A stretch of DNA of 57,673 nt from Opitutales bacterium (GTDB taxonomy: Bacteria > Verrucomicrobiota > Verrucomicrobiia > Opitutales > Oceanipulchritudinaceae): positions 1 to 57,673 of the forward strand of contig JAFIGG010000015.1 in assembly GCA_020831485.1 (NCBI GenBank), read 5' to 3'. Position numbers and translations under genes: made by a program. The stretch's first letter is position 1; each line of letters opens with the position of its first letter. The notes beneath the pieces are model-generated. The model saw nothing but the letters and a program-made list of their open reading frames with translations, was not told the DNA's origin and ran no database searches. Below are positions 26,640-37,750 of the stretch, one piece after another.

Positions 26640-26800
26640 AACGCAAGAGGAATTGCTGATTTAGTCCGTTGGTTCTGGGGTCCGGCTTCGCTACTCTACG
26701 CCGAGACAAGGGTGGGGCGGTCTCGCCGAGACCGCCGGTGACTGGGTAGAAAGTTTATGATCGATCGCGGCGCTTTCGGCGAAAGCGCCCCACCTTGTTG
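26640..26800. repeat. Composite repeat block 9 with REPIN-like core 26712-26793
   Basis: A TCCGTTGGTTCTGGGGTCCG segment at 26664-26683 leads to an 82-bp core from GTGGGGC 26712 to GCCCCAC 26793. Left hairpin GGTCTCGCCGAGACC, right hairpin GCTTTCGGCGAAAGC, with a diverged spacer (GGTGACTGGGTAGAAAGTTT). The AATTACG and CTGAGG arms are missing here. Confidence 0.8.
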
Positions 26801-26859
26801 GACTCCGCACTTCATTCTTTCCAATTGTGTTTTTTGGCAGAAGCTTCAGCTTGGGGGGC

Positions 26860-27630
26860 ATGAGCGATTACAGGGCATTGTTGTCGGTGGCCGAAGGGGC
26901 AGCGCGGGAAGCGGGGCGTATTTTGTCGAGCGCCGGCAGTGAGTTAAAGGCGGTGCATTTTCAGGATGCCAGTGATGTCAAATTGGCGGCGGATCTGGAG
27001 TCGGAAAAGCGCATTCGTGAACGGCTTCGGCGGGAGTCGCCGTATCCGGTGGTCGGTGAAGAGGAGGGCGGTGATGCCAGTCTGACCGGGCGTTACGAGC
27101 CTTACTGGGTCGTCGATCCGCTCGACGGCACTCACAATTACCTGCGCGGGGTGCCGAGCTGCTGTGTCAGCATTGGGCTGATGCGTGGTGAGACCCCGAT
27201 TCTTGGAGTGGTTCATGATTTTAACCGCGATGAATGTTTCAGCGGAATTGTGGCCGAGGGGTTCTGGCTGAACGGGGAAGCGCTTCGTCCGCACTGGGCC
27301 AAATCGCGCGAACAGGCTTCGCTGCAGACCGGTTTCCCTGCTGGCATGGAGAAGTCCGCTGTAAGCCTGAATCAGTTCATCGGTCAGGTTCAACAGTACA
27401 AGAAGGTCCGGATGATCGGCTCGGCGGCCCTGGCCCTGGCCTACGTCGCCTGTGGTCGTTTCGATGTGTATTACGAGTCCGCCATTCGTCTCTGGGACGT
27501 CGCCGGCGGACTGGCCCTCATCCAGGCGGCCGGAGGTGTGGTGCGGATGTCCAAACACCCTTCGGACAAAACTCTCGCCTACGACGTCTGGGCTGCTGGC
27601 AAATCCGCGCTGCTGCCGGATTCAGAGTAG
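26860..27630 (+). CDS. Inositol monophosphatase-family phosphatase
   Basis: 256 residues. The lithium-sensitive phosphatase metal site is complete: E67/E68 in VVGEEEGG, then D86, D89, G90, T91 in WVVDPLDGTHNYLRG, and the C-terminal LWDVAGGLALIQAAGGVV. Substrates in this family include inositol-1-phosphate, PAP (CysQ) and histidinol phosphate (HisN); sequence alone does not separate them. ATG 26860 is preceded by GGGGGG close to a ribosome-site position; the longer frame from 26827 starts in non-family sequence. It is single, between repeat block 9 and the DUF3127 gene. Confidence 0.85.
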   Translation: MSDYRALLSVAEGAAREAGRILSSAGSELKAVHFQDASDVKLAADLESEKRIRERLRRESPYPVVGEEEGGDASLTGRYEPYWVVDPLDGTHNYLRGVPSCCVSIGLMRGETPILGVVHDFNRDECFSGIVAEGFWLNGEALRPHWAKSREQASLQTGFPAGMEKSAVSLNQFIGQVQQYKKVRMIGSAALALAYVACGRFDVYYESAIRLWDVAGGLALIQAAGGVVRMSKHPSDKTLAYDVWAAGKSALLPDSE

Positions 27631-27704
27631 AGCTAAGGGGGATCACTGAATTTTTCTATTTTTTCAACTAGCAATTCGGAAGCAAGTCGCGCTAGCTTGA
27701 GTGC

Positions 27705-28055
27705 ATGTCTTATGAATTGAGTGGCTCTGTTAAAAAGGTTTTTGAACTGCAAACCTTCCCGAGTGGTTTCAGCAAGCGCGAGTTGGTGGTGACGACCGAC
27801 GAACGCTATCCACAGGATATCAAAATCGATTTCCTGAAAGAAAAAGCCGAGATGCTCGACGACCTGTCCGAGGGCGAGGCCGTAACCGTGCACTTTGACA
27901 TTCGTGGACGCGAATACAACGGCCGCTTTTTCACCGACCTCAGCGGCTGGCGCATCGACAAAGGCGGCAAGGCCCCTGCGGCCGACAGCAGCAATCCCGA
28001 CCCGGAAGATCCCACCGATTATTCCGAAGATCCGGGCGATAATATTCCGTTCTGA
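27705..28055 (+). CDS. DUF3127 domain protein
   Basis: 116 residues. The core YELSGSVKKVFELQTFPSGF, KRELVVTTDERYPQDIKIDF and EAVTVHFDIRGREYNGRFFT matches DUF3127, a small single-strand-binding-like (OB-fold) family of unknown role found mostly in Bacteroidota and Verrucomicrobiota. The last ~30 residues form an acidic tail (PDPEDPTDYSEDPGDNIPF), resembling the acidic C-terminal tip of SSB proteins, which recruits partners. A nucleic-acid-binding role is therefore plausible but not shown. ATG 27705 lies 74 bases after the phosphatase gene. Confidence 0.75.
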   Translation: MSYELSGSVKKVFELQTFPSGFSKRELVVTTDERYPQDIKIDFLKEKAEMLDDLSEGEAVTVHFDIRGREYNGRFFTDLSGWRIDKGGKAPAADSSNPDPEDPTDYSEDPGDNIPF

Positions 28056-28236
28056 TTTCCGAGCGGCGCTCGGAAGTCAGAGGTAGGCCCGGCTACGTTG
28101 TGGCCATGCCGTGGCGAGGCCCGTCTCCGTTACTCTTCGCCGTGGCGAGGTAGGGCAGTCTCGCCGAGACTGCCGCTGGCCGAAGGCGGTAACCCCTGAC
28201 TAATCGCGGCGGTTTCGGCGAAACCGCCCTACCTTG
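28056..28236. repeat. Composite repeat block 10 with REPIN-like core 28150-28232
   Basis: Hairpin CCGAGCGGCGCTCGG at 28059-28073 begins four bases after the stop codon. A GTCTCCGTTACTCTTCGCCG segment precedes the 83-bp core, GTAGGGC 28150 to GCCCTAC 28232, with the GCTGGCCGAAGGCGGTAACC type spacer. The terminal CTA of the core supplies the TAG stop codon (28229-28231) of the minus-strand peptidase gene. Confidence 0.85.
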
Positions 28237-29599
28237 CTGTTATCAGTTCCCTCAGCATCTGTTCACTGGCGGCGATACCGCGTTCGAACATTTTGAGGTC
28301 GAAGCTTTCGTCGGGGGCGTGGAGGTTGTCTGCGGGGGTGAACATGCCGATCATCAGGGAATCCATTTCGAGGATGTTATTTATCTGGCCGATGATCGGG
28401 ATGCTGCCGCCTTCGCGGAGATAGAGTGGGGCGTTGGGGAAATGTGTGGCTATGGCCTTGTCGGCCGCGCGGAAGGCGCGGGCGAGGTGTGGGTTTTGCT
28501 CGGCTGGAGTGTTTTCGCGGTCCGGCGGTACGACCTGGTAGGGAGGCCCTCCCTTGCCGCGGTGGATGCGCATGCGGATGCCTTTGGGGCAACGTTCTTC
28601 AAGCGTGCGCACAACCTTATTGAGAATATCTTCTTCCTGCTGGTTGGCGACCAGGCGGCAGGTGATCTTGGCTGAGGCGCGGCTGGGGACGATGGTTTTA
28701 TCGCCCTTGCCCTGATAGCCGCCGGTGATGCCGTTAAACTCCAGGGTGGGCATCAGGCGGGTGGCTTCGAAGGGACTGATTCCGTCGATGGTGTGAAAGG
28801 CTTCGATGTCGAGCTGCTTCGCGTAGTCCTCCGCCGAGCCAATGCGTGCGATCTCCGAGCGTTCCCAGTCGCCGGCGGGGATAACGTCGTCGTAAAAACC
28901 GGGTACCGTGACCCGGTTGTTGGCATCGTGCATGCTGGCGAGGATTTCGCTGAGAGCCTGAATAGGATTGTAGACTGCGCCCCCGTTGATGCCGGAGTGC
29001 AGGTCGCTGCGCGGGCCGGTGACTTCGACTTCAAGGGCTGTCAGTCCGCGGAGGCCGGTTGTAATGGCAATCTGTTCGGTGGAGGGGCTGAGTGTATCCG
29101 AAAGCAGAACGAAATCAGCCTTCAGCTCGTCCTTGTAACGCTCGAGGATGCCGGGGAAACTCGGGCTGCCAATTTCCTCTTCACCTTCGATCAGGAAGGT
29201 GAAGCGTATCGGCGCGTTGGGATCGGATTCGAGCAAGCGGGCTGCGGCGGCGATGTGCACCATCATGGGGCCCTTGTTGTCGGCGGAACCGCGGCCATAG
29301 AGACGGCCATTGCGGATCTCCGGTTCGAAGGCCGGAGAACTCCAGAGTTCAAGCGGGTCCGCGGGCTGGACATCGTAGTGACCATAAATCAGCACGTGCG
29401 GCCAGTCCTCGGGGCCGGTGCGGCGGGCTCGCACGAGGGGATGCAGGGGCGTGTCCAGGATGTCGACCTCCAGCCCCATGGATTTCAGTAGATTGGCGAT
29501 GTAATCGCGGGCGCCCAGCATGCCCTCGGCAAAAGCCGGGTCGGTGGAAACGCTGGGGAAGCGGATGAAATCGGAAACAACCTTGACGGGATCAAACAT
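28229..29599 (-). CDS. M20-family dipeptidase
   Basis: About 456 residues. A cytoplasmic di-zinc metallopeptidase: H74 and D76 in YGHYDVQPADP, bridging D107 in GRGSADNKGPMM, catalytic/metal glutamates at 140-142 in LIEGEEEIGSPSF, and a C-terminal metal histidine expected in the final region. A lid domain with GINGGAVYNPIQALSEI sits between. It hydrolyses short peptides; exact specificity is unknown. I chose ATG 29599 (MFDPVKVVSDF); the frame extends 23 codons upstream without family similarity. Its stop codon is inside the REPIN-like core of block 10. Confidence 0.88.
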   Translation of the reverse strand: MFDPVKVVSDFIRFPSVSTDPAFAEGMLGARDYIANLLKSMGLEVDILDTPLHPLVRARRTGPEDWPHVLIYGHYDVQPADPLELWSSPAFEPEIRNGRLYGRGSADNKGPMMVHIAAAARLLESDPNAPIRFTFLIEGEEEIGSPSFPGILERYKDELKADFVLLSDTLSPSTEQIAITTGLRGLTALEVEVTGPRSDLHSGINGGAVYNPIQALSEILASMHDANNRVTVPGFYDDVIPAGDWERSEIARIGSAEDYAKQLDIEAFHTIDGISPFEATRLMPTLEFNGITGGYQGKGDKTIVPSRASAKITCRLVANQQEEDILNKVVRTLEERCPKGIRMRIHRGKGGPPYQVVPPDRENTPAEQNPHLARAFRAADKAIATHFPNAPLYLREGGSIPIIGQINNILEMDSLMIGMFTPADNLHAPDESFDLKMFERGIAASEQMLRELITAR

Positions 29600-29746
29600 G
29601 GAATAAGAGCATGCACGGAATTTGTCGAAGTGCAATAATTTGAAAAGACCACCTATTGATCGCACCACTGGCCTTGATGAATTGGATAAAATCCTCTATA
29701 TTCCAAACTCGTCTCATTTTTCGTAAACACCCAAAACACTTGTTCT

Positions 29747-30490
29747 ATGATCCAAGCCAATCGCCGTAATTTCCTTTTTTCTGTCGCTGCCCTGCTGGGC
29801 ACAACGCTCGCGGGCACCAAGCTCGCCGCCAACCACCATCGCTCAGTGGGCGATGCCCCGGCAAGCAACGGTCCGTTCAAACTGACCAAGATGCCTTATG
29901 ACTATGCTGCACTGGAGCCTTATGTGGACCAGTTAACCATGGAGATCCACCACAAGCGCCACCATGGTGGCCAGACGGCTGGATTGAACAATGCCATCGA
30001 GGACTTCCCCGAACTCGCCGGCATGAGCATCGAAGAGGTGATGAAGAACGTCTCCAAGTTCAACACCTCCGTGCGCAACAACGGCGGTGGCCACTTTAAT
30101 CACGACCTGTTCTGGAAGGTAATGGCTCCGGCAGGCAAGCGGGGCGAAGCTTCTTCGGCTCTGGCGAGTGCCATCGACGAGGCCTTTGGCTCCATGGATG
30201 CGATGCAGGAAGCCTTTTCCAGCGCCGCATCCGGTCGTTTCGGTTCCGGCTGGGCCTGGCTCATTATCGACAAAGACGGCAAACTCGCTGTCACAAGCAC
30301 CCCCGGTCAGGACAACCCATTGATGGACGTCGTCGAAAAGCGCGGCACGCCCATCCTTGGCATCGACGTCTGGGAACACGCCTATTACCTCGCCTATCAA
30401 AACCGCCGCGGCGCCTACATTTCCCAATGGTGGAACACCGTAAACTGGAACGAAGTCAGCCGTTTGTTTGAGCGCGGATCGATTTTGTGA
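29747..30490 (+). CDS. Exported Fe/Mn superoxide dismutase
   Basis: 247 residues. The first ~28 residues form a Tat-type signal (NRRNFLFSVAALLGTTLAG, twin arginine at 6-7) and the mature part is a full Fe/Mn SOD: metal ligands H68 (MEIHHKRHH), H119 (GGGHFNHDLFW), D207 and H211 (DVWEHAYY). GGG before H116 and Q188 in TPGQDNPL are features of manganese or cambialistic enzymes. It dismutates superoxide, here apparently in the periplasm after folding and metal loading in the cytoplasm. ATG 29747 is unambiguous. No thioredoxin or metal transporter gene is adjacent. Confidence 0.9.
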   Translation: MIQANRRNFLFSVAALLGTTLAGTKLAANHHRSVGDAPASNGPFKLTKMPYDYAALEPYVDQLTMEIHHKRHHGGQTAGLNNAIEDFPELAGMSIEEVMKNVSKFNTSVRNNGGGHFNHDLFWKVMAPAGKRGEASSALASAIDEAFGSMDAMQEAFSSAASGRFGSGWAWLIIDKDGKLAVTSTPGQDNPLMDVVEKRGTPILGIDVWEHAYYLAYQNRRGAYISQWWNTVNWNEVSRLFERGSIL

Positions 30491-30748
30491 GTCGCCGAGC
30501 GAAGCTCGGAATTTCTGATTCGTAATTCTCAACTCCTATTTGAGTGTGTTGTGGCTGACGCGCGACAGCGCTTCGCTGGTTAGGAGTTGAGGGGTTGAAT
30601 GAGCTAAGGTGGATCGGATTTGGTAGGGCACGGTTCGACGAACCGGCCGTACATCGTAAGTCACAAACCCGAACGCATCCTGTCGGAGAGATTCGAATGG
30701 CCTTGAATGTTCCGATGGGGCGGGCTCTTTCGTCGAAAAAGCCCCTAC
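30491..30748. repeat. Composite repeat block 11 with degenerate core 30623-30748
   Basis: Hairpin CCGAGCGAAGCTCGG at 30495-30509 right after the stop codon, ATTCGTAATTCTC arm at 30518-30530, a TTAGGAGTTGAGGGGTTG arm near 30580, then an enlarged and diverged core: GTAGGGC at 30623 with hairpin CGGTTCGACGAACCG, about 60 unrelated bases, and hairpin GGCTCTTTCGTCGAAAAAGCC ending CCCCTAC at 30748. It is probably a decayed or differently assembled element. Confidence 0.6.
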
Positions 30749-30755
30749 CTCTTGT

Positions 30756-31054
30756 GCGCGATCTTCGCGGGTTCTCATCCCGCTTGTGAGAGGTATCGGT
30801 GGGTAGGGCGGCCTCGCCGAGGGCGCCGTTGGAGGGTTTAGTTAAGTGGCGGAGAGAGCGGGATTGGCTTCGCTGCGCTCGGTCCTTCGGACTCATCCTC
30901 CGGATGCCCCATCTCCGGTCGCCTGCGGCTCCCTCCGTCGAACCGCGCGATCTTCGCGGGTTCTCATCCCGCTTTGGAAAGGTATCGGTTGGTAGGGCGG
31001 CCTCGCCGAGGGCGCCGTTGGAGGGTTTAGTTAAGTGGCGGAGAGAGCGGGATT
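30756..31054. repeat. 110-bp direct repeat carrying the tRNA-Ser 3' end
   Basis: Copy 1 (30756-30865) and copy 2 (30945-31054) are nearly identical and offset by 189 bases. Each contains CGCGATCTTCGCGGGTTCTC, a half REPIN hairpin starting GTAGGGC (30803 and 30992), and ends with TGGCGGAGAGAGCGGGATT. In copy 2 that end is the last 19 bases of the tRNA-Ser gene (31036-31054); in copy 1 it is an isolated tRNA fragment at 30847-30865. The 79 bases between hold only low-complexity hairpin sequence. Confidence 0.9.
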
Positions 31055-31128
31055 CGAACCCGCGATACGGCTTATAACCGTATACCCACTTAGCAGGCGG
31101 GCGCTTTCGGCCACTCAGCCATCTCTCC
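31036..31128 (-). tRNA. tRNA-Ser (anticodon GCU)
   Basis: On the minus strand the gene reads GGAGAGATGGCTGAGTGGCC at its 5' end, a long variable arm as in serine tRNAs, the anticodon loop CTGCTAA (GCU, reading AGC/AGU), the T arm GGGTTCGAATCCC and the 3' acceptor strand TCTCTCC followed by G and an encoded CCA (31036-31038). The 7-bp acceptor stem is perfect. Length is 93 bases. Confidence 0.97.
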
Positions 31129-31271
31129 GTGGTTAAAGGGGATGAATCTTTGCGGAATTGGGGTGAAGGCAATCATTTTTTTGGAAAAGAGAAGACTTTT
31201 CCTGAACATTCGCTGACTTTAAGGGGTCGCAATTGACAAGTTCTCCCAATTTGAAAAATTAGACCTTAGTT

Positions 31272-31655
31272 ATGTGGAATAAAATCAAGGCGGATCCTTT
31301 CCGGACCTCGTGGAAGGATGTGCGCATCGCCCAGTTGAAGAAAAACGCTCCTACACTTGCCCGGACGCGTTCGACTTCGTACTACGCTGTTTTTGGCTCC
31401 TTTCTGGCACTGCTGACGGTGATGGGCTTTTATTACACGGTGAATATTTATCAGCAGGCCCTCGGCCGTCAGGATTCCCAGTATGATTTCATCATGGAGG
31501 TGGAGCAAGCGCCTGAAATAAAGGCTCGCGAGGTCGATCAGGCGATCGAACGCATCGAAGCCGAGATCACGGCCGAAGAAGAAGCATACAGCACGATTCT
31601 GGAAGACCTGCGCAACCGCGACTTGCTGGGTGAAGAGGTGCCGAGGATTCGGTGA
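31272..31655 (+). CDS. Single-pass membrane protein with coiled coil, unknown
   Basis: 127 residues. A basic N-terminal third (WNKIKADPFRTSWKDVRIA) precedes one membrane helix at about 40-60 (AVFGSFLALLTVMGFYYTVN) and then an acidic, helical, coiled-coil-like tail (QAIERIEAEITAEEEAYSTI). The topology resembles small divisome-type or envelope-spanning scaffolds, but there is no family I can name. It lies next to tRNA-Ser and converges on the cca gene with a 10-base gap. ATG 31272 is 11 bases after an AT-rich leader. Confidence 0.65.
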   Translation: MWNKIKADPFRTSWKDVRIAQLKKNAPTLARTRSTSYYAVFGSFLALLTVMGFYYTVNIYQQALGRQDSQYDFIMEVEQAPEIKAREVDQAIERIEAEITAEEEAYSTILEDLRNRDLLGEEVPRIR

Positions 31656-31665
31656 TGTAGCTGGC

Positions 31666-35467
<3,802 letters not shown>

Positions 35468-35544
35468 AGGCGTATCTAATTTAAGTGTTTACTTGGTTAA
35501 TTTGTAAGCGTAAGGATCTTTTCCATTATCAATGGATCTAAGGG

Positions 35545-35570
35545 TTCTTATACATGAACCTTTCAAACCT
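35545..35570. promoter_or_regulatory. Stem-loop in the vanZ / ACP divergent region
   Basis: AAGGGTTC pairs with GAACCTTT (one G-T pair) around TTATACAT, just upstream of the plus-strand lipid cluster in a 115-base AT-rich divergent intergenic region. There is no T run. It may be an operator or leader stem; evidence is the symmetry only. Confidence 0.3.
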
Positions 35571-35582
35571 TTCTCAAGTTAA

Positions 35583-36440
35583 ATGCCAGAACCAAGTGTG
35601 AACGAATCTGAACTGAGGGAATCCCTTAAGCGTTGTCCCGAAGCTGCCGTGCAGGCTGCCATCGCTTTCCAGAAAACGAGGGATCCTTCTCTTGTGCCCA
35701 CGATTGTTTTCGGGATTGTTGAGCGTTTTGTGGAGCCCGAAGTGCGCTCCATCGTGCGCGAAGGGGACGAGCAGGTGCGTCTGGTCGAGGACCTTGCCAT
35801 TGATTCGCTGCTGATGGTTGAGATCGTGATCCTGGTCGAGGAGACCCTGCAGATCAAAATTGAGAACGAGGAGTTGCGCAGCCTGCGCACTCTGGGCGAC
35901 TTGAAAACCTATCTGAATGCGAAGGTGCAGGGACTGCCGGTGCCCTCGCAGGGGCAGAGCCTGAATTTCGCTGAAATCGCGGCGATGATGCCGCACCAGC
36001 CTCCTTTTCTGTTTTTGCAGGAGGCGCGGATTCAGGGCGCGGTTGCCGAAGGCATTTACCGGATTTCCGGCGAGGAAGCCTTTCTTGAGGGGCACTTCAA
36101 GGGCAACCCGGTGTTTCCGGCATCGCTGATGCTGGAGGCTTTGGGGCAGCTGGCTGTTTTGCAGTTGCTGAAGAGCGAGGTCGACGGCCTGAAGGCCGGA
36201 GAGGTGGACCCGAATACGGTATATTTTGTTTCCTGCGACGGTGTTCGCTGTCACAAGGTGTGCCGCCCCGGCGACATCCTGGAAATGCGGGTTGAATTGA
36301 AGAAAGTGCATTCTCCTCTGGCGCAGTTTGAAGGATTTATCAGCAGCGGCGGCCAGCGGGTTGCCAAGGCCGAGGAAATTTCCCTGACCTTCAATCCGAA
36401 AGCGGAGCCTAAGGAGGCGGAAGCTGCGGAGCCGTCCTGA
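35583..36440 (+). CDS. Acyl carrier protein fused to FabZ-type dehydratase
   Basis: 285 residues in two domains. Residues ~10-115 form an ACP: the 4'-phosphopantetheine serine is S75 in LAIDSLLMVEIV, followed by LRTLGDLKTYLN. Residues ~128-275 form a FabZ/hotdog 3-hydroxyacyl-ACP dehydratase with the catalytic H138 in MMPHQPPFLFLQEA and E185 in FPASLMLEALGQLA. Housekeeping ACP and FabZ are separate proteins, so this fusion suggests a dedicated acyl-chain pathway. A ketoacyl synthase gene follows 41 bases later. The C-terminal tail is acidic and probably disordered. The first ~35 residues before the ACP have no known counterpart. Confidence 0.85.
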   Translation: MPEPSVNESELRESLKRCPEAAVQAAIAFQKTRDPSLVPTIVFGIVERFVEPEVRSIVREGDEQVRLVEDLAIDSLLMVEIVILVEETLQIKIENEELRSLRTLGDLKTYLNAKVQGLPVPSQGQSLNFAEIAAMMPHQPPFLFLQEARIQGAVAEGIYRISGEEAFLEGHFKGNPVFPASLMLEALGQLAVLQLLKSEVDGLKAGEVDPNTVYFVSCDGVRCHKVCRPGDILEMRVELKKVHSPLAQFEGFISSGGQRVAKAEEISLTFNPKAEPKEAEAAEPS

Positions 36441-36481
36441 GGAAAAAAGGTGGCCTTGAAGGGCTGCCAAGCGGGCCAATT

Positions 36482-37750
36482 ATGAGAAACGTAGTAGTCA
36501 CCGGCATGGGCTTGGTTACCTGCCTCGGACTGGACCGACCATCGGTCAGCGGGAGGCTGCGCAGGCTGGAGCATGGAATCCAGCGTTTTCAGCCCTTTAT
36601 CGACGATCCCAAGGTGCCTATTTCCCTGGCAGCCCCGATTCCGGGTTTTCAGACCGAAGGCGGCGATCCCGAGGACTGGACCTTTCCCTCAAGCCTGAAG
36701 CTGCGCATGGAGCAGATCCGCTCCCTGTCGCCCAATGCCCTTTACGCTCACTACGCCCTGCAACAAGCGGTCGCGGATGCTGGTTTGGAGCTGGAAGATA
36801 TAGGTAATGAGCGCACCGGTCTGTTCACGGCCTCGTCGGGTTCGGCGGGCATGACTTATTTTCATATGGAGCGCCTCAAGAGGGTTGGGCCGATGCGCTG
36901 TTCGCCACTGGGGATAGTGGCTTCGATTGCCGGGACTTTGAATTTTAATCTGTCGGCCATGTATAAGTTTCAGGGGGCTTCGACTGGTTTTGTCTCCGCC
37001 TGTGCCTCGAGCGGCCATGCCATGGGCTATGCCTGGGATTCGATCGCCCTGGGCCGCCAGGATCGGGCAGTGGTGGTGGGTGCCGAAGACTTCACCTACG
37101 AGACCATCGTGCCTTTTGCCGGGATGCGGGTGCTGAGCCCGAGTGAGGATCCGGACACCGCTTCGCGACCCTTTGACGCCCGCCGGGATGGTTTTGTCGG
37201 GACCGGAGGGTCGGTGGTATTGGTGCTTGAGGATGAGGAAACAGCGCTGGCGCGCAAGGCGCCGATCTATGCCCGCATGCGTGGCTGGAGCCAGACGACG
37301 GACGGCTACCACATCGCGGCTTCGCATCCCGATGGTGATGGCTTGCGGCGTGCGATTGAGGATGTGCTACGCACATCGGGGACAGAGCGGGAGGCCATTG
37401 ACTACATCAATGCCCACGCGACCTCGACGCAGGCGGGCGATGTTTCGGAATGCCGCGCTTTGAAGTCTGTTTTTGGCGTCGGCAAAGGTCCGCGGATCAG
37501 CAGCACGAAAGCCCTGACCGGGCATGCCTTGTCGCTGTCGAGCATTATGGAAGCCGCTTTTGTGCTGATCGGCATACGCGATGGTTTCACGCCGGGTTCG
37601 GCGCATATTTCGCAGTTGGACGCGGAAGCGGAAGGTTTGAACATTATCCGCGAGTCTGTGGAGGAAGCGCCGCAGCTGGCTTTGTCCAACAGCAGTGGGT
37701 TCGGCGGTGCCAATGTGTGCCTGCTGTTTGAAAAGCCGGAGTGCGGATGA
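36482..37750 (+). CDS. Beta-ketoacyl-ACP synthase, FabF-like
   Basis: 422 residues. The condensing-enzyme triad is present: C174 in TGFVSACASSGHAMG, H312 in DYINAHATSTQAGD and H348 (with K343) in STKALTGHALSLSS. The N-terminus RNVVVTGMGLVTCLG is typical of KAS I/II. It would extend acyl chains carried on the ACP domain encoded just upstream. It differs from housekeeping FabF in the segment around 60-80 (PEDWTFPSSLKLRMEQ). The end overlaps the next gene by 10 bases. It is not OleA, which is a KAS III/thiolase-like protein with different motifs. Confidence 0.88.
   Translation: MRNVVVTGMGLVTCLGLDRPSVSGRLRRLEHGIQRFQPFIDDPKVPISLAAPIPGFQTEGGDPEDWTFPSSLKLRMEQIRSLSPNALYAHYALQQAVADAGLELEDIGNERTGLFTASSGSAGMTYFHMERLKRVGPMRCSPLGIVASIAGTLNFNLSAMYKFQGASTGFVSACASSGHAMGYAWDSIALGRQDRAVVVGAEDFTYETIVPFAGMRVLSPSEDPDTASRPFDARRDGFVGTGGSVVLVLEDEETALARKAPIYARMRGWSQTTDGYHIAASHPDGDGLRRAIEDVLRTSGTEREAIDYINAHATSTQAGDVSECRALKSVFGVGKGPRISSTKALTGHALSLSSIMEAAFVLIGIRDGFTPGSAHISQLDAEAEGLNIIRESVEEAPQLALSNSSGFGGANVCLLFEKPECG

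Noticed and set aside
30756-31054. Integrated mobile element between tRNA repeats
   Set aside because: The interval has only 79 bases between copies and no integrase; at most it is a scar.
36482-37750. Ketoacyl synthase as the missing OleA
   Set aside because: Its motifs are FabF-like (Cys-His-His with the KALTGHA segment), whereas OleA is a KAS III/thiolase-type protein.
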